From JACVRU01 sp040902725 (GTDB lineage Bacteria; Actinomycetota; Thermoleophilia; Gaiellales; Gaiellaceae), in the NCBI GenBank assembly GCA_040902725.1, contig JBBDWU010000017.1, forward strand, positions 1 through 7,037: a stretch of 7,037 nucleotides of DNA, given 5' to 3'. Of the stretch, positions 5,744 through 7,037 are shown piece after piece. The translations under genes and the position numbers were made by a program. The notes beneath the pieces were generated by a model. That model worked only from the letters and a program-made list of their open reading frames with translations. It had not been told where the DNA came from and searched no databases. The first letter of the stretch is position 1. Each line of letters starts with the position of its first letter.

Positions 5744-6955
5744 GTGAGCGCGCACTTCGGGATCGAGCAGCTGCGAGTCCGCGGCTTCCGCTCCGTGCGC
5801 GACGCGACGCTGCGCCCGCCCGCGCTCTGCGCGCTCGTCGGTGAGGCGAACGCCGGCAAGTCGAACTTGCTCGCCGCCGTCCGCGCCCTCCTCGACCCGG
5901 GCGCGCCCGCCGTCACCGACGAGGATCGCGCGCGGGACGGAGACGGGGTCGTCCGCATCGAGGCGGACATCCGCAGCGGCGAGTCGCTCGTCTTCGAGGA
6001 TTCCCCTGGCCGTGACATCGCTCGCTCGGCCGCGGGTGCGCCGTCCGTGCTCTTCCTTCCCGCGGCGCTTCGGAGTGGGTCGGTCGTGGCGGCCCCCGTC
6101 CGGCGAGGCGCGGCCGGGAAGGCCGCTGAGCTCCTCGGGTCGGCCTTCGCCGCCCAGGTCGCGCCGCACGACCGGGACGGCTCCGCCACTGCGCCGGCGC
6201 TCTCGTTCCTGCACGGGCTCGAGTCCTGCTGCGCGTTCGGGGTAACCGGCGTCGTGCTCCTGGTCGAAGAGCCGGAGCTGTACCTGCGCCCCCAGGCGCA
6301 GCGCTACCTCTACCGGCTCCTGCGCCGTTTCGCCGACGGCGGGAACCAGGTCATCTACTCCACACACGCGCCCGCCTTCCTCAACGTCGCCCGCCTCGAG
6401 GAGCTGGCGCTCGTCGAGCACCACCGGAAGGCCGGCACGCGGATCGTGCAGCCGGAGCCGCTGCCGGCGACGAAGGACTTCCGTGCGCTGAGCGAGTTCG
6501 ACAGCGAGCGGAGCGAGCTGTTCCTCGCCCGTGCCGCGCTCCTCGTCGAGGGCAGGACCGAGAAGCTCGTCTTTCCGTTCGTCTTCGAGGCGCTCGGCCA
6601 CGATCCCGACCAGGAGGCGATCTCGATCGTGGAGTGCGGCGGCAAGGGGAATCTGCCGCTCTTCATCCGCATCTGCCAGGCGACCGGCATCCCCTACGTG
6701 GTCGTCCACGACCGCGACGCCCAGCCGGGACGCGACCCGCTCGCGGGCGAGCGCGAGCGCAACGCGCTGATCGCGGAGCTCGCCGGGGATGAGCGCACGA
6801 TCGTGCTCGAGCCCGACTTCGAGGGCGTCGCCGGGCTCCGCGGCCGCAGCCACAAGCCCCAGCGCGCCCTCGAGCGGTTCCGAACGCCCGGCGCCGAGGT
6901 CCCGGGACCGCTTGCACGCGCTGCCGAGCTGGTGCTCGCCCTCGCCCGTGACTAG
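5744..6955 (+). CDS. Compact OLD-family ATPase/TOPRIM nuclease
   Basis: 403-residue protein of the OLD (overcoming lysogenization defect) family, cytoplasmic, combining an ABC-type ATPase with a metal-dependent TOPRIM nuclease domain. Seen: the typical start IEQLRVRGFRSVRDATL; Walker A GEANAGKS (33-40); Walker B LLVEEPELYLRP (172-183); switch YSTHAP (205-210); then the TOPRIM motifs LLVEGRTE (Glu269), VECGGKGN (Glu297), HDRDA (Asp323, Asp325) and EPDFEGVAGL (from 356). The nuclease site looks complete. The ABC signature LSxGxQ is not recognisable before Walker B, and the protein is shorter than the usual 500-600 residues. I chose the GTG at 5744 because it puts four residues before the first strand. 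A GTG at 5681 would add 21 Arg-rich residues with no ribosome binding site. It diverges from the copper/ABC set. No helicase partner is visible in the remaining 82 bases. The role, repair or phage defence, cannot be decided. Confidence 0.88.
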   Translation: MSAHFGIEQLRVRGFRSVRDATLRPPALCALVGEANAGKSNLLAAVRALLDPGAPAVTDEDRARDGDGVVRIEADIRSGESLVFEDSPGRDIARSAAGAPSVLFLPAALRSGSVVAAPVRRGAAGKAAELLGSAFAAQVAPHDRDGSATAPALSFLHGLESCCAFGVTGVVLLVEEPELYLRPQAQRYLYRLLRRFADGGNQVIYSTHAPAFLNVARLEELALVEHHRKAGTRIVQPEPLPATKDFRALSEFDSERSELFLARAALLVEGRTEKLVFPFVFEALGHDPDQEAISIVECGGKGNLPLFIRICQATGIPYVVVHDRDAQPGRDPLAGERERNALIAELAGDERTIVLEPDFEGVAGLRGRSHKPQRALERFRTPGAEVPGPLARAAELVLALARD

Positions 6956-7037
6956 CGCGGACACCTACGGCGAGGTTGCAGCTGCGCTCGCGCGCCGCCG
7001 CGGCAGGAAGCGCGGCGTCTCCGCGGCGTAGCTCTCC

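Noticed and set aside
5615..6964. 449-codon minus-strand open frame and a nested frame at 5263-6189
   Set aside because: Both are antisense to the OLD gene, which has clear Walker and TOPRIM motifs. The antisense products have no recognisable features.
6948..7031. 27-codon plus-strand frame starting with a GTG that overlaps the OLD stop
   Set aside because: There is no ribosome binding site, the Arg-rich tail is typical of random GC-rich sequence, and nothing supports translation. The overlap with the stop is suggestive but not enough to call a gene.
6956..7037. Search for a terminator or helicase partner after the OLD gene
   Set aside because: No GC hairpin followed by a T run is visible, and too little sequence remains to judge a downstream gene.
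1..7037. tRNA, rRNA, CRISPR array, insertion sequence or attachment site
   Set aside because: No direct repeat array, transposase motif, terminal inverted repeat or tRNA-like cloverleaf was seen on either strand by eye.

Overview
This is a very GC-rich bacterial window with dense, mostly touching genes. Codon use and protein style suggest a high-GC actinobacterium, possibly of the Thermoleophilia type. That placement is an impression from the sequence, not a computed result.

About 80% of the window (positions 1 to 5654) is one head-to-tail gene set on the minus strand. In transcription order it holds: a small multi-pass membrane protein with a His-rich C-terminus (5654-5250); two paralogous FtsX/MacB-type ABC permeases (5266-4136 and 4139-3039); an ABC ATPase of the MacB/LolD/FtsE type with a YHS metal-binding domain fused to its C-terminus (3029-2160); a CopZ-type HMA chaperone (2163-1960); and a CopA-type P1B copper ATPase (1960 to beyond position 1, so its C-terminus is missing). 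Four of the five junctions are overlaps of 17, 4, 4 and 1 bases. The fifth, between the second permease and the ATPase, leaves only 9 bases.

The last coding bases of the ABC-YHS gene contain a near-consensus promoter (GTGACA, 17 bases, TATACT). A 17-base palindrome, ATACCCCTTGAGGGTAT, fills its spacer and reaches into the -10 element, and it resembles operators of CsoR-type copper sensors. A strong Shine-Dalgarno sequence follows before copZ. The copZ-copA pair therefore probably has its own copper-inducible promoter inside the upstream gene and may also be read through from the ABC promoter. No csoR gene is present in the window.

The most interesting proposal is that the four upstream genes form a metal-linked, MacB-like (type VII) ABC system in which the ATPase carries its own YHS domain, working with the CopZ/CopA copper export route. 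The copper assignment is inference from YHS, HMA, CopA and the operator. The ABC substrate is not known.

A separate gene diverges on the plus strand (5744-6955). It encodes a compact OLD-family protein, an ABC-type ATPase fused to a TOPRIM nuclease domain. The 89-base divergent spacer and the start of the minus-strand set hold a weak promoter candidate and an imperfect palindrome. The last 82 bases contain no gene I can support.
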